DNA of 64,000 bases, taken from contig CAKKRJ010000004.1 of assembly GCA_919902775.1 (NCBI GenBank), positions 248,001 to 312,000 on the forward strand. The letters are read 5' to 3'. The position numbers were made by a program, and so were the translations under genes. Positions 18,841-30,347 of this stretch are shown piece by piece; positions within the stretch are counted from its first letter, which is position 1, and every line of letters starts with the position of its first letter. A model generated the notes under the pieces. It saw only the letters and a list, made by a program, of their open reading frames with translations, ran no database searches and was not told the origin of the DNA. Source of the DNA: Burkholderiaceae bacterium. Lineage in GTDB: Bacteria > Pseudomonadota > Gammaproteobacteria > Burkholderiales > Burkholderiaceae_C.

Positions 18841-19619
18841 GCCAGTGATTTTATAGACACCGCCTGCGCATCCAGGCCCGCAGGCACCGTCTCTACCCGC
18901 CCCCAACCCCATTGGTGCAGGCGCTGGGCGATGCGTGGGTGCGTGGCCAGCGCTCTGGCCTGCCCCACGTCCAGGCCCGGACAGACCTGCATCAGGTGCT
19001 GCGCCGCCTCGGAACTGCTGAACAGCCACCAACTGCCATCGGTCATGGCCTGCGCCGCTCTGTGCTGCTGGCAGGGTGACCACACGGGGGGCTGGCGCAC
19101 ATAAGCCACGCTTTGCTGCACCTGAACGCCTGCTTCGGCCAATTTTTGCGCCAGCCAGTCACGTCCCGCCATGCGGCCCTGGGCATCTGCACCGCGAACA
19201 ATCAGCACCGAAGCCGGGTCCATCGCTGGCACGCGCGCAGCCACCAAGGCCCACAACGCTTCAGAATCGAACTGCGCTGCATGGGCATCGGGCGAATCGA
19301 TCTGATCCGCTGGCCAGCCACAAGCCAGCAAGGCCGCTTGGGTGCCAGGCCCAGTCGACCAGGCCCGGCAAGCCCGCAGTGGCACGCCGTCGGGGCGTTC
19401 TGCCATGAAAAACCGCACCGCATTGGCGCTGACAAACATCACCGCCCCATGCCGGGGCAGCTGCTGCCAAACGGCCCGCATGGCCGAAGCATCGGGCACC
19501 GGCAGGATCTGGATCAAAGGAAGAATTTCTGCGCGCACGCCCTTGGCTTGCAAAGCAGCGGCCCAGCTTTGGGCCTCGCGCTCAGGCCGGGTGACGATCA
19601 CCACAGGGGCTTCAGCCAT
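18837..19619 (-). CDS. hemD: Uroporphyrinogen-III synthase
   Basis: Cyclises hydroxymethylbilane with inversion of ring D. 260 residues of the very variable HemD family: VIVTRPEREAQSW at the N-terminus, LPLIQI, a MFVSANAVRFF segment, and a late SSSEAAQHL segment. Assignment rests on these weak motifs together with its position between hemC (15 bp upstream) and hemX (4-base overlap). Confidence 0.9.
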   Translation of the reverse strand: MAEAPVVIVTRPEREAQSWAAALQAKGVRAEILPLIQILPVPDASAMRAVWQQLPRHGAVMFVSANAVRFFMAERPDGVPLRACRAWSTGPGTQAALLACGWPADQIDSPDAHAAQFDSEALWALVAARVPAMDPASVLIVRGADAQGRMAGRDWLAQKLAEAGVQVQQSVAYVRQPPVWSPCQQHRAAQAMTDGSWWLFSSSEAAQHLMQVCPGLDVGQARALATHPRIAQRLHQWGWGRVETVPAGLDAQAVSIKSLA

Positions 19620-19634
19620 GCCACGCCCGCAGCG

Positions 19635-20552
19635 TCAATGCGCACCAGCCTGGCGCAAAGCCTGGGCCACGCGCAGGCCCAAAGCCTCTGCGGCCTGCAA
19701 GTCGACTGCGGCCGTGTGGTCATGGGCCGCCACCAACTGGCTCGCCCCTTCTGGGTCCCCCCAGGCGGCGCGCAACTGAAGCACACCGTCCTCGATGGTG
19801 GCGTGCGCGGCCAAAGGCATGGAGCAACTGCCCCCCATGGCCCGGCTGACGGCGCGTTCGGCGGCCACCCGACGCCATGACGGCGCATCGGCCAGCGGCG
19901 CCAGCAAAGCGCGCAAATCAGCCCGATCACTGCGGATCTCGATGCCCAAAGCGCCCTGCCCTGCGGCGGGCAGCATCTGTCCGGTCTCAAAAATATGGCG
20001 AATGCGCCCGGACAAGCCCAGACGCTTGAGGCCTGCTGCTGCCAGCACAATGCCTGCGTACTGGCCTTCGTCCAGTTTGCGCAAACGCGTGTCCAAATTT
20101 CCGCGCAAGGGCTCGATCTTCAAGTCAGGGCGCAACGCACGCAACAGCACCGTGCGGCGCAGGCTCGATGTCCCCACCACCGCGCCACTGGGCAGGTCGT
20201 CCAGGCGTGCGAACCCGGCAGACACCCAGGCGTCGCGCGGGTCTTCACGTTCCATCACGCAGGCCAACTCAAAACCTTCGGGCATGTCCATGGGCACATC
20301 CTTGAGTGAATGCACGGCGATGTCGGCACGGCCTTCGTGCAGCGCCACTTCCAGCTCCTTGACGAACAAACCCTTGCCACCCACCTTGCTCAGGCTGCGG
20401 TCCAGAATCTGGTCGCCTTGTGTCGTCATGCCCAGCAGCGTGACCTGACAGCCGCGTGCTTGCAACAAGGCTTTGACGTGCTCCGCCTGCCAGAGCGCCA
20501 GGCGGCTTTCACGGGTGGCAATCACGATGGAGGGTGCGGGAGTCGAAGACAC
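19635..20552 (-). CDS. hemC: Porphobilinogen deaminase (hydroxymethylbilane synthase)
   Basis: Polymerises four porphobilinogens into hydroxymethylbilane. 305 residues. Seen are [19 protein letters not shown], the catalytic Asp in [34 protein letters not shown] and QGALGIEIR. The cofactor-binding Cys is probably the one in [12 protein letters not shown]. It is the first gene of the hem operon and is divergent from ppc, with 140 bp between the start codons. Confidence 0.97.
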   Translation of the reverse strand: MSSTPAPSIVIATRESRLALWQAEHVKALLQARGCQVTLLGMTTQGDQILDRSLSKVGGKGLFVKELEVALHEGRADIAVHSLKDVPMDMPEGFELACVMEREDPRDAWVSAGFARLDDLPSGAVVGTSSLRRTVLLRALRPDLKIEPLRGNLDTRLRKLDEGQYAGIVLAAAGLKRLGLSGRIRHIFETGQMLPAAGQGALGIEIRSDRADLRALLAPLADAPSWRRVAAERAVSRAMGGSCSMPLAAHATIEDGVLQLRAAWGDPEGASQLVAAHDHTAAVDLQAAEALGLRVAQALRQAGAH

Positions 20553-20692
20553 GTTGAATTTCTCGTCAAAAGGGCCTCATCAAGATGAAACCAGTTGGTA
20601 ATTTACAGGGCCCGGGCGATGCTAGCATGAGGCCAGCAGGCCGCACGCCCTGCCACGCCCCAGCCGAACCACCCCTCACCGAAGCCCTTGCG

Positions 20693-23545
20693 ATGAAACA
20701 GGTCAACCTAGACACCCCCGCTGCTGCCCCACGAACCCGCGCCATTTCCGTCAACGCCAAGCGGGACAGTGAACGCCCCCTGGTCGAAGACATTCGGCTG
20801 CTGGGCCGCATTCTGGGTGATGTGATCCGCGTGCAGGAAGGCCCTGAAGCCTACGAATTGGTCGAGCAGATCCGCAAGCTGTCGGTCGCCTTTCGCCGTG
20901 ACGCCGACCACGAAGCCGACAAGGCGCTGAAAAAACTGCTCAAAAGTCTGCCCGGCGACCGCGCGGTGAGCGTGATCCGCGCCTTCACCTATTTTTCGCA
21001 TTTGGCCAACCTGGCAGAAGACCGCCACCACATCCGCCGCCGCGCCATCCATGAGCGGGCGGGCCACACGCAAGAAGGCAGCATCGACGTGGCGCTGCAG
21101 CGCCTGCGCTGGGCCGGCATCACGCCGCGCAGCATCTCGGACATGCTGGCCACCAGCTATGTCTCGCCCGTGCTGACCGCCCACCCCACCGAAGTGCAGC
21201 GCAAAAGCATTTTGGACGCCGAGCGCGACATCGCCCACCTGCTGACGGAGCGCGACGCCATCAAGGCCCGCGCTGCAGCGGTGAACGCCACCAAAGACGC
21301 GCTGACCCCCAAAGAGCTGACGGCGAACGAACTGCAAATGCGCGCCCGCGTGATGCAACTGTGGCAAACCCGCCTGCTGCGCTTCACCAAACTCACGGTG
21401 GCCGACGAGATCGAAAACGCGCTGAGTTATTACGAAGCGACCTTTTTGCGCGAAATTCCCAAGCTGTATGCTGAGCTGGAAGAGGCCCTGCCCGGCCAGC
21501 CCATTGCCAGCTTCTTGCGCATGGGCCAATGGATCGGTGGCGACCGCGACGGCAACCCCAACGTGACCGCACAAACCCTCGAACACGCCCTGACCCGCCA
21601 AAGCGATGTGGCCCTGCGCCACTACCTGACCGAAGTGCACTACCTGGGCAGCGAACTGTCACTGTCGGCCATGCTGGTGCCCTTTGGCCCCGAAATGCAG
21701 GCCCTGGCCGCGCAATCCCCGGACACCAACGCGCACCGCCAGGACGAGCCCTATCGCCGAGCGCTGACGGGCATCTATGCCCGCCTGGCCGCCACACTCA
21801 GCCACTTGACCGGGGGCGAAGCCGCCCGCCACGCCGTGGCACCGCAAAACCCCTACGCCCATGCCGAAGAATTTTTGCGCGACTTGCGCACCATCGAAGC
21901 CTCGTTGTGCAGCCACCATGCAGAAGCCGTGGCCGCGCAACGCCTGCACCCCCTGATCCGCGCCGTGGAAGTGTTTGGCTTCCACCTGGCCACGGTGGAC
22001 TTGCGCCAAAGCTCGGACAAACACGAAGAAGTCGTGGCCGAACTGCTGACGGTCGCGCGTGTGGAAAAGAACTACAGCCAGCTCGATGAGCACGCCAAGC
22101 AAGCCCTGCTGCTGGGCCTGCTGAACGACGCCCGCCCGCTGCGCGTGCCCAGTGCCAGCTACAGCGCCCACAGCCTGTCGGAGCTGGCCATCTTTGAAAT
22201 GGCCCGCCGCATGCTGGCCAGTTTTGGCAAACAGGCGATTCGCCACTACATCATCAGCCACACCGAAACCGTGAGTGACTTGCTGGAAGTGTTGCTGCTG
22301 CAAAAAGAAGTGGGCCTGCTGCGCGGCACACTGGACACAGAGGCGCACAACGACCTGATCGTGGTGCCACTGTTCGAGACCATCGAAGACCTGCGCAACG
22401 CAGCGCCCATCATGCGTGACTTCTACGCCCTGCCTGGCGTGGCCGCACTGATCCAGCGCTCGGGCGGCGAACAAGACATCATGCTGGGCTACTCCGACAG
22501 CAACAAGGACGGCGGCATCTTCACCAGCAACTGGGAGCTGTACCGCGCCGAAATTGCCCTGGTGGAATTGTTTGACAAACTGCAAAGCAGCCACGGCATC
22601 ACGCTGCGCATGTTCCATGGCCGCGGCGGCACCGTGGGCCGAGGCGGCGGCCCCAGCTACCAGGCCATCCTGGCGCAACCCCCTGGCACCGTGCGTGGTC
22701 AAATCCGACTGACCGAGCAGGGCGAAGTCATTGGCTCCAAATACGCCAACCCCGAGATTGGCCGCCGCAACCTCGAAACCCTGGTCGCGGCCACACTCGA
22801 AGCCACGCTGCTGCAACCCACCAAACCCGCCACCCGGGCGTTTTTGGACGCTGCGGCCGAACTGTCCGAAGCCAGCATGGACGCCTACCGTGCCCTGGTT
22901 TATGAGACCCCTGGCTTCACCGACTATTTCTTTGGTGCCACCCCACTGAAAGAGCTGGCCCAACTGAACATCGGCTCGCGCCCCGCATCGCGCAAAGCGT
23001 TGGAAAGAATCGAAGACCTGCGCGCCATTCCGTGGGGCTTCAGCTGGGGCCAATGCCGCCTGACCCTGCCCGGCTGGCTGGGCTTTGGCTCGGCCGTGGC
23101 CACATACCTGGACAAACCCGACGCAGCCGAACGCAAAGCCGCACTGGCCTTGCTGCAAAAGATGTACCGCCAGTGGCCGTTTTTCCGCACGCTGCTGTCC
23201 AACATGGACATGGTGCTGGCCAAGAGCGACCTGGCCCTGGCCTCACGCTACGCCGAACTGGTGAGCGACAGCCGCCTGCGCAAAAAGATCTTTGCCGCCA
23301 TCGAAGCCGAATGGCACCGCACGGCGGACGCGCTGGCCCAGATCACCGGTGAGAAAAACCGCCTGGCCAGCAACCCGGCGCTGGACCGGTCGATTCGCCA
23401 CCGCTTCCCCTACATCGACCCGCTGCACCACCTGCAAGTCGAGCTGATCCGCCGTTACCGGGCCGGCTTGGCCGACGAACGGGTGCAGCGCGGCATCCAC
23501 ATCAGCATCAACGGGATCGCGGCGGGGCTGCGCAACACGGGTTGA
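20693..23545 (+). CDS. ppc: Phosphoenolpyruvate carboxylase
   Basis: Carboxylates PEP to oxaloacetate to refill the TCA cycle. With start ATG 20693 the protein has 950 residues, the usual length; an in-frame ATG at 20627 or 20585 would add unrelated sequence. Active-site motifs are [13 protein letters not shown] (His), [16 protein letters not shown] (seen as [15 protein letters not shown]), [10 protein letters not shown] (catalytic Lys), the glycine loop [15 protein letters not shown], and the C-terminal RNTG. It is convergent with nothing and is followed 48 bp later by argH. Confidence 0.97.
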   Translation: MKQVNLDTPAAAPRTRAISVNAKRDSERPLVEDIRLLGRILGDVIRVQEGPEAYELVEQIRKLSVAFRRDADHEADKALKKLLKSLPGDRAVSVIRAFTYFSHLANLAEDRHHIRRRAIHERAGHTQEGSIDVALQRLRWAGITPRSISDMLATSYVSPVLTAHPTEVQRKSILDAERDIAHLLTERDAIKARAAAVNATKDALTPKELTANELQMRARVMQLWQTRLLRFTKLTVADEIENALSYYEATFLREIPKLYAELEEALPGQPIASFLRMGQWIGGDRDGNPNVTAQTLEHALTRQSDVALRHYLTEVHYLGSELSLSAMLVPFGPEMQALAAQSPDTNAHRQDEPYRRALTGIYARLAATLSHLTGGEAARHAVAPQNPYAHAEEFLRDLRTIEASLCSHHAEAVAAQRLHPLIRAVEVFGFHLATVDLRQSSDKHEEVVAELLTVARVEKNYSQLDEHAKQALLLGLLNDARPLRVPSASYSAHSLSELAIFEMARRMLASFGKQAIRHYIISHTETVSDLLEVLLLQKEVGLLRGTLDTEAHNDLIVVPLFETIEDLRNAAPIMRDFYALPGVAALIQRSGGEQDIMLGYSDSNKDGGIFTSNWELYRAEIALVELFDKLQSSHGITLRMFHGRGGTVGRGGGPSYQAILAQPPGTVRGQIRLTEQGEVIGSKYANPEIGRRNLETLVAATLEATLLQPTKPATRAFLDAAAELSEASMDAYRALVYETPGFTDYFFGATPLKELAQLNIGSRPASRKALERIEDLRAIPWGFSWGQCRLTLPGWLGFGSAVATYLDKPDAAERKAALALLQKMYRQWPFFRTLLSNMDMVLAKSDLALASRYAELVSDSRLRKKIFAAIEAEWHRTADALAQITGEKNRLASNPALDRSIRHRFPYIDPLHHLQVELIRRYRAGLADERVQRGIHISINGIAAGLRNTG

Positions 23546-23593
23546 AAGCCGGTTTTCGGGTGGCTTGTGGCTGCCCGATAAAATCCCCCACCT

Positions 23594-25042
<1,449 letters not shown>

Positions 25043-25083
25043 CGACCCGCAAAGCACCCAGGTCAAAACGAATCACCGGCGCA

Positions 25084-25134
25084 GGCAAGCCGGTGGTGGC
25101 AGCGCGTGGCGGGCCCGCCATGCGCTGACTTGCC
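25084..25134 (+). terminator. Long GC-rich hairpin after argH
   Basis: An almost perfect 28-nt palindrome at 25100-25127 (CAGCGC and TGGCGGG arms, one G-T wobble) is extended by GGCAAG (25084-25089) and CTTGCC (25129-25134). There is no T run, so it is either a Rho-assisted terminator or an mRNA 3'-end stabiliser. The rest of 25135-25251 holds only the leader of the next gene. Confidence 0.5.
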
Positions 25135-25251
25135 CACGCGGGCATGCTGAAAAGATATACACCACGCCTTGATGGCCCCAAGTTTGATGCACATCAGTCT
25201 TGTCACGGAACACCACTTTTAAAAAGTCAGGTTCCACACAAGGAGATAACG

Positions 25252-26094
25252 ATGACATCCCCGCGCGCCCTGAAGCAGATCCCCAAGCTGAAGCCGGTGT
25301 CCAGCACCTTGCTGATCCCCTTGGTCGCCCGAGGACGGGGTGCCTCGATTTACCCCTGGCTGGACCCTTGCGATGTGCAGGCCCAACAATTGATGGACAA
25401 GTTCGGCCACGCCATCGACCCCTTGCTGCAAGACAGGGCAACCATGTTGAACGTGCTGTGGCGAACCCAGGTGTTGAAGCGCATTGGAGAGGACTTCTTC
25501 AAGCACCACTCCGCCTCGCAAGGCATCAATCTGGGGGCGGGCCTGTCGGACTATTTTCAATGGTTTGACAACGGCCACAACCGTTGGCTGGATGTGGATT
25601 TGCGCGAGGTCGTATCCCTGCGTCATTTGTTGCTGCAAGCGCACTCAGAAACGGCCAGTGATGTCTGCCTGGACCTGACCCAACCCGGGTGGTGGCAGCA
25701 ACTGGGCTTGAGTGAGCGCACGGGCCGTGAGCCGCTGTTGCTGTTGTGCGAGGGTGTATTGATGTACCTGACCCCCACACAAGTCAAGGCCGTCCTGACT
25801 GAAATTGGCGACAATGCCCCCGAGGGGTCGGAGCTGGTCTGTGATTTCATGACGTCTTTGGGCATTGGCCACGCCCATTTGACGCCCAGTGTGTCAAGCA
25901 CTGGCGCAGAGTTTCAGTGGGGTGCACACAACGCGATGGAGGTCGCCCAACTGCACCCCCGACTGGAACTCCTCGCCCAGCACACCGTGGCCGAGCTTTA
26001 TGGTTGGGCGTTTTGCTGGGCCGAAATGTGCATGACCCCCTGGACAGGTGGACCACTTTATGGGGTCGCGCACATGCAAGTCACCGAACCATGA
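25252..26094 (+). CDS. Class I SAM-dependent methyltransferase of the leucine carboxyl methyltransferase (LCM/PPM1) type
   Basis: 280 residues. The start ATG 25252 follows AGGAGA. The SAM-binding region is INLGAGLSDYFQWF, then WLDVDLREVVSLRH, and later LLLLCEGVLMYLTPTQVKAV. This matches the LCM/omega fold, whose bacterial members methylate small molecules such as polyketides or amino-acid derivatives. The substrate is not evident, and the neighbours (argH, hemerythrin) do not help. It ends with a C-terminal VAHMQVTEP. Confidence 0.8.
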   Translation: MTSPRALKQIPKLKPVSSTLLIPLVARGRGASIYPWLDPCDVQAQQLMDKFGHAIDPLLQDRATMLNVLWRTQVLKRIGEDFFKHHSASQGINLGAGLSDYFQWFDNGHNRWLDVDLREVVSLRHLLLQAHSETASDVCLDLTQPGWWQQLGLSERTGREPLLLLCEGVLMYLTPTQVKAVLTEIGDNAPEGSELVCDFMTSLGIGHAHLTPSVSSTGAEFQWGAHNAMEVAQLHPRLELLAQHTVAELYGWAFCWAEMCMTPWTGGPLYGVAHMQVTEP

Positions 26095-26185
26095 GCCCGC
26101 CCAGGGCGGCATTCAACCCAGCCGCCGGGGAAGTGGATGGATGGCGCGATAATTTGGCCCGTTCTATCCACTTTTGCGCTGCGCC

Positions 26186-26710
26186 ATGTCCCACACTGCA
26201 CCCGCCCACACGTCTGACACCCCTGCTACTCAAGCCACGCAAGCCATGGCATGGACCCCATCACTGAACACTGGCGATGCGCGCATGGACGAAACGCACC
26301 AGGAGTTTGTGGACATGATCAACCAAATCCTGGCCACCCCCGAAGAGGCGCAATTACCGATTTACAAAGCGTTTTTGAACCACACAGTGGAACATTTCGC
26401 GCAAGAAGAACGCTGGATGCTGGCCACCGGTTTTTCGGCGGACAACTGCCACGCCGAACACCACGCCACCATTTTGGAAACCATGCGCGTGGTGGAAGCC
26501 CATTACCTGGACACCGACAAGCAAATCATCACCCGCCTGGCCGAAGCGCTGGCCGAGTGGTTTCCCGGGCACGCGGCCAGCATGGACGCGGGCCTGGCTG
26601 CACACCTGAAGTCGGTGGGTTTTGACAGCGTGACCGAAACGCTGGCCGATCCCTCGGTCATCCAGAACGTGACCATGTCGGGTTGCGGCAGCGTCAGTTG
26701 CAGCAGCTGA
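26186..26710 (+). CDS. Hemerythrin-like di-iron protein
   Basis: An oxygen-binding or redox protein of 174 residues. Expected di-iron ligands appear in order: His in DETHQEF, His/Glu in HTVEHFAQEERWM, the pair in CHAEHHATI, and later His/Asp positions. The start is placed at ATG 26186 (MSHTAPAH); ATG 26246 (MAWTPSL) would begin directly at the domain. The C-terminus carries a Cys-rich tail (SGCGSVSCSS) not usual for bacteriohemerythrins, a possible redox or metal site. It appears monocistronic. Confidence 0.85.
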   Translation: MSHTAPAHTSDTPATQATQAMAWTPSLNTGDARMDETHQEFVDMINQILATPEEAQLPIYKAFLNHTVEHFAQEERWMLATGFSADNCHAEHHATILETMRVVEAHYLDTDKQIITRLAEALAEWFPGHAASMDAGLAAHLKSVGFDSVTETLADPSVIQNVTMSGCGSVSCSS

Positions 26711-26712
26711 GT

Positions 26713-26731
26713 GAATCGAAAATTTCGATTC
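26713..26731. repeat. Perfect 19-nt palindrome after the hemerythrin gene
   Basis: GAATCGAAA and TTTCGATTC around one A, three bases after the stop codon. It is AT-rich compared with its surroundings. It could be an operator for the following lldD-like gene or part of transcript-end processing; no T run follows. Confidence 0.4.
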
Positions 26732-26883
26732 TGAAAGCACGCCCCCACGGCTGAGCCGCCGAGCACGCCAGAGGGGGCCGCAAGAAATTTCAACCGGCCA
26801 AGCCCAAGTTTCACAGCCTCCAGAGGGCTGCGCGGCTACGATCTGTCACCATTCCCATTGGCTCAACTTTCAGGATCCCCCTC

Positions 26884-28041
26884 ATGACCGTGATCACCAA
26901 CATCGAAGACTTGCGCGTTCTGGCCGAAAAGCGCGTACCGCGCATGTTTTATGACTACGCAGACAGCGGCTCCTGGACCGAGAGCACTTACCGCGCCAAC
27001 GAAAGCGATTTCCAGAAGATCAAGCTGCGCCAGCGCGTGGCCGTGAACATGGAAAACCGCAGCACCGCCAGCACGATGGTGGGCCAGCCCGTGGCCATGC
27101 CGGTGGCCATTGCGCCCACGGGCCTGACCGGCATGCAACACGCCGATGGCGAAATTCTGGCGGCCCGCGCGGCCAAAAAGTTCGGCGTGCCCTTCACCCT
27201 GTCGACCATGAGCATCTGCTCCATCGAGGATGTGGCCCAGCACGCCGGTGAAGGCTTCTGGTTTCAGCTGTACGTGATGAAAGACAAGGGCTTCATCGAG
27301 CGCCTGATCGACCGCGCCAAAGCCGCCAACTGCAGCGCGCTGGTGCTCACGCTGGACTTGCAAATCCTGGGTCAGCGCCACAAGGACCTGAAAAACGGCC
27401 TGTCTGCCCCCCCGAAGCTGACCATCGCCAACATGATCAACATCGCCACCAAGCCGCGCTGGGCCCTGGGCATGCTGGGCACACCGCGTCGCCAGTTTGG
27501 CAACATCGTGGGCCATGTCACGGGCGTGGCCGACATGAACAGCCTGTCTTCGTGGACCGCTTCACAGTTCGACCCCGCCCTGAACTGGGGCGATGTGGAA
27601 TGGATCAAAAAGCGCTGGGGCGGCAAGCTCATCCTCAAGGGCATCCAGGATGTGGAAGACGCCCACCTGGCGGTGCAATCGGGTGCCGACGCCCTGATCG
27701 TCAGCAACCACGGCGGCCGCCAGCTCGACGGCGCGCAGTCCAGCATCGAAGCCCTGCCCGCCATCGTGGATGCCGTGGGCCAGAACATCGAAGTGCACAT
27801 GGACGGCGGCATCCGCAGCGGCCAGGACGTGGTGAAAGCCCGCGCTCTGGGTGCCCAGGGCGTCTACATTGGCCGCCCCATGCTGTATGGCCTGGGAGCC
27901 ATGGGCGAAGCGGGCGTGACCAAAGCGCTCGACATCATCCACAAGGAACTCGACCTGACCATGGCCTTCTGCGGCCGCACCCAAATGGACACGGTCGACA
28001 AGAGCATCTTGCTGCCAGGCACCTTTCCAACCTGCGTCTGA
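26884..28041 (+). CDS. lldD: FMN-dependent alpha-hydroxy-acid dehydrogenase (L-lactate dehydrogenase-like)
   Basis: Oxidises an L-2-hydroxy acid, likely L-lactate, passing electrons to quinone or oxygen. 385 residues. Typical features are MFYDYADSGSWTE at the N-terminus, MPVAIAPTGLTGM, the FMN and active-site motif SNHGGRQLDGA with catalytic His, and MDGGIRSGQDV with IGRPMLYGL at the end. The symbol is by similarity to LldD; mandelate or glycolate-type substrates cannot be excluded. No lactate permease is nearby. Confidence 0.88.
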   Translation: MTVITNIEDLRVLAEKRVPRMFYDYADSGSWTESTYRANESDFQKIKLRQRVAVNMENRSTASTMVGQPVAMPVAIAPTGLTGMQHADGEILAARAAKKFGVPFTLSTMSICSIEDVAQHAGEGFWFQLYVMKDKGFIERLIDRAKAANCSALVLTLDLQILGQRHKDLKNGLSAPPKLTIANMINIATKPRWALGMLGTPRRQFGNIVGHVTGVADMNSLSSWTASQFDPALNWGDVEWIKKRWGGKLILKGIQDVEDAHLAVQSGADALIVSNHGGRQLDGAQSSIEALPAIVDAVGQNIEVHMDGGIRSGQDVVKARALGAQGVYIGRPMLYGLGAMGEAGVTKALDIIHKELDLTMAFCGRTQMDTVDKSILLPGTFPTCV

Positions 28042-28080
28042 TCCAGCTCGGCGCCAGTTTCAGCCGAACACCAGCGGCAC

Positions 28081-28100
28081 CGCAGGGCAAAACCCCTGCG
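28081..28100 (+). terminator. Hairpin after the lldD-like gene
   Basis: CGCAGGG, loop CAAAAC, CCCTGCG, starting 40 bp after the stop. There is no T run, so termination strength is uncertain. Confidence 0.4.
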
Positions 28101-28120
28101 TCTCAGGCTATGCTTGAAGG

Positions 28121-29401
28121 GTGACTTCTGCACCCGCTTCAAGCGCCATCGCCCCACCCGTGCGGCGCATTGCCCACCTCGACATGGACGCGTTTTACGC
28201 GTCTTGCGAGTTGCTGCGTTACCCGCAGCTCCAGGGTCTGCCCGTGGTCATTGGCGGCGGCAGGCGCAAGGAAGACGACCTGCTGGGCAAGCTGCAAGCG
28301 GCCTACCCCGATGGCGAATGGACAGCCGAGACCTTTGTCGAGCGGCTGGACCGCATTCCGCTTGATTTTTTTCCACGCCTCGAGGGCTACACCGGGCGCG
28401 GCGTGATCACCACCGCCACTTATGCGGCGCGGCAGTTTGGCATCGGCTCGGCCATGGGGCTGATGAAGGCGGCCAAACTGTGCCCGCAGGCCATCTTGTT
28501 GCCAGTGGACTTTGAGCGCTACCGGCACTACTCGCGCACCTTCAAGGCCGTCATCACTGACATCGCGCCGCTCATGCAGGACCGGGGCGTGGACGAGGTC
28601 TATATCGACTTCACCGGCGTGCCCGGCGGCCAGCGCGAAGGCGGGCGGGTGCTGGCGCGCTTGATCCAGAAAAGCATTTTGAACGCCACGGGCCTGACCT
28701 GCTCGATCGGTGTGGCGCCCAACAAACTGATCGCCAAGATGGCCAGCGAGTTCAACAAACCGAACGGCATCTCCATCGTGCACGAGGCCGATCTGCAAAC
28801 CCTGATCTGGCCGTTGGCCTGCCGCAAGATCAACGGCGTGGGCCCCAAGGCCGACGAAAAGCTCCAAAGTTTTGGCATCCACACCATTGGCGAGCTGGCT
28901 GCACGCGAACAGCACTGGCTGATGGAGCACTTTGGCAAAAGTTACGGGGCTTGGTTGTTTGATGCCGCCTGGGGACGCGATGACCGCCCGGTAGAAACCG
29001 AAAGCGAGCCGGTCAGCATGAGCCGTGAAACCACCTTCGAGCGCGACCTGCACGCCGTGCGCGACCGCAAAGAACTGAGCGCCGTCTTCACCCGGCTGTG
29101 CGAACAGGTGGCGGCCGACTTGCAGCGCAAAGGCTACACGGGCAAAACCATCGGCATCAAGTTGCGCTATGACAATTTTCAGGCTGTGACGCGCGACCAG
29201 ACCCTGCCCGAATACACCGCCGATGCCAAACAAATTCGCCACATCGCGGGCCAATGCCTGAAACGGGTGGACCTGTCACGCCGACTGAGGCTGCTGGGGG
29301 TGCGGGTGGGGTCGTTGGTCAACTCGGCCACACCACCGAAAACGCCCCCCCAAGATCTGCAAAATGAATTGTTCGCATTTCAAGCCAACGATCCACGTTG
29401 A
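28121..29401 (+). CDS. dinB: DNA polymerase IV (Y family)
   Basis: Error-prone translesion polymerase. The start is GTG 28121, with GAAGG just upstream; 426 residues. The first catalytic motif is IAHLDMDAFYASCELLRYP, the second is DEVYIDFTG, and CSIGVAPNKLIAKMASEFNKP and the helix-hairpin-helix KINGVGPKADEKL follow. Compared with E. coli DinB there are roughly 45 extra residues between the sheet with VVIGGGRRK and GVITTATYAARQFGI (about 50-95), an insertion seen in other Comamonadaceae. It has no obvious C-terminal beta-clamp motif at its end. No LexA box was recognised upstream. Confidence 0.93.
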   Translation: MTSAPASSAIAPPVRRIAHLDMDAFYASCELLRYPQLQGLPVVIGGGRRKEDDLLGKLQAAYPDGEWTAETFVERLDRIPLDFFPRLEGYTGRGVITTATYAARQFGIGSAMGLMKAAKLCPQAILLPVDFERYRHYSRTFKAVITDIAPLMQDRGVDEVYIDFTGVPGGQREGGRVLARLIQKSILNATGLTCSIGVAPNKLIAKMASEFNKPNGISIVHEADLQTLIWPLACRKINGVGPKADEKLQSFGIHTIGELAAREQHWLMEHFGKSYGAWLFDAAWGRDDRPVETESEPVSMSRETTFERDLHAVRDRKELSAVFTRLCEQVAADLQRKGYTGKTIGIKLRYDNFQAVTRDQTLPEYTADAKQIRHIAGQCLKRVDLSRRLRLLGVRVGSLVNSATPPKTPPQDLQNELFAFQANDPR

Positions 29402-29525
29402 TCTGCGTTTTGCACTCGGTTGTGGCTGCAAGAGGTTGGCTTGAAATGCACCGACCCACGCACCCTGCCCGGCATGCACGACCTTCGGCCATTCAAGAAA
29501 CGCCACTGAACCAGGAACCCAAACC

Positions 29526-30194
29526 ATGATCGTTTTGCACCACTGCGTCAGCGCCCGGTCTTTGCGTCCCTTGTGGATGCTCGAAGAACTGGGCCTGCCT
29601 TACGAACTGCGCCTGTTGCCCTTTCCACCCCGGGTGCATGCCAAGCCCTACCTGGACCTGAACCCCCTGGGCACCGTGCCACTGCTGGAGGACGGCACCA
29701 CCCGCATGACCGAATCGGCCGCCATGTGCCAGTACCTCGCTGCACGCCACAGCCCGGGTGTGTTCGACGTACAGGCCAGCGAAGCGGCCTACGGGGCCTA
29801 CCTGAACTGGCTGCACATCAGCGATGCCACGCTCACCTTTCCGCAAACGCTGGTGCTGCGCTACACCCATTTCGAGCCACCCGAGCGCAAGCAACCCCAA
29901 GTGGTCAACGACTACACACGCTGGTTTCTGGCCAGACTGCGCGCAGTGGATGCCGCTGTGCAACACAACGCGTACCTGTGCGCCGACCGCTTCACGGCTG
30001 CCGATGTGGCGGTGGGCTATGCCCTGGTACTGGCTCGCCATCTTGGCCTGGACGCCCAGTTTTCCCCGGCGGTGGCGGCCTACTGGCAGCGCCTTCAGGA
30101 CCGCCCGGCCTTCCAGCGCGCCATGCGCATCGAGCGAGAAGCCGCACTGGAGCAACAGGTAGATCCCACACCCTCACCCGACCTGCGGTTCTGA
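29526..30194 (+). CDS. Glutathione S-transferase family protein
   Basis: 222 residues. The N-terminal thioredoxin-like domain has CVSARSLRPLWMLEELGL (catalytic Ser/Cys region) and the glutathione-binding GTVPLLEDGTTRMTESAAM. The C-terminal helical domain carries the N-capping region RFTAADVAVGYAL. The substrate is unknown. The 124 bp upstream, after dinB, hold nothing recognisable. Confidence 0.88.
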   Translation: MIVLHHCVSARSLRPLWMLEELGLPYELRLLPFPPRVHAKPYLDLNPLGTVPLLEDGTTRMTESAAMCQYLAARHSPGVFDVQASEAAYGAYLNWLHISDATLTFPQTLVLRYTHFEPPERKQPQVVNDYTRWFLARLRAVDAAVQHNAYLCADRFTAADVAVGYALVLARHLGLDAQFSPAVAAYWQRLQDRPAFQRAMRIEREAALEQQVDPTPSPDLRF

Positions 30195-30347
30195 ATTTCA
30201 AGGCATTTCTAGCTGGTTGACTTGTTTCGGACGCTGCCAACATCCAAGCCGAATACCTCTGAAAAATAACCCGGCAGGCTGTCACGTCAAAACCGGGACA
30301 CAGCCACCACCGGCAAACGGCTACATTGCCCCAAAGGAGCCCACCCC

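Noticed and set aside
17794-19083. Longer HemX start extending into hemD
   Set aside because: The extra N-terminal residues are the hemD gene read in another frame; the ATG at 18840 overlaps the hemD stop and fits the family.
21659-23158. 499-codon minus-strand frame inside ppc
   Set aside because: Opposite to clear PEP carboxylase motifs; no independent motif.
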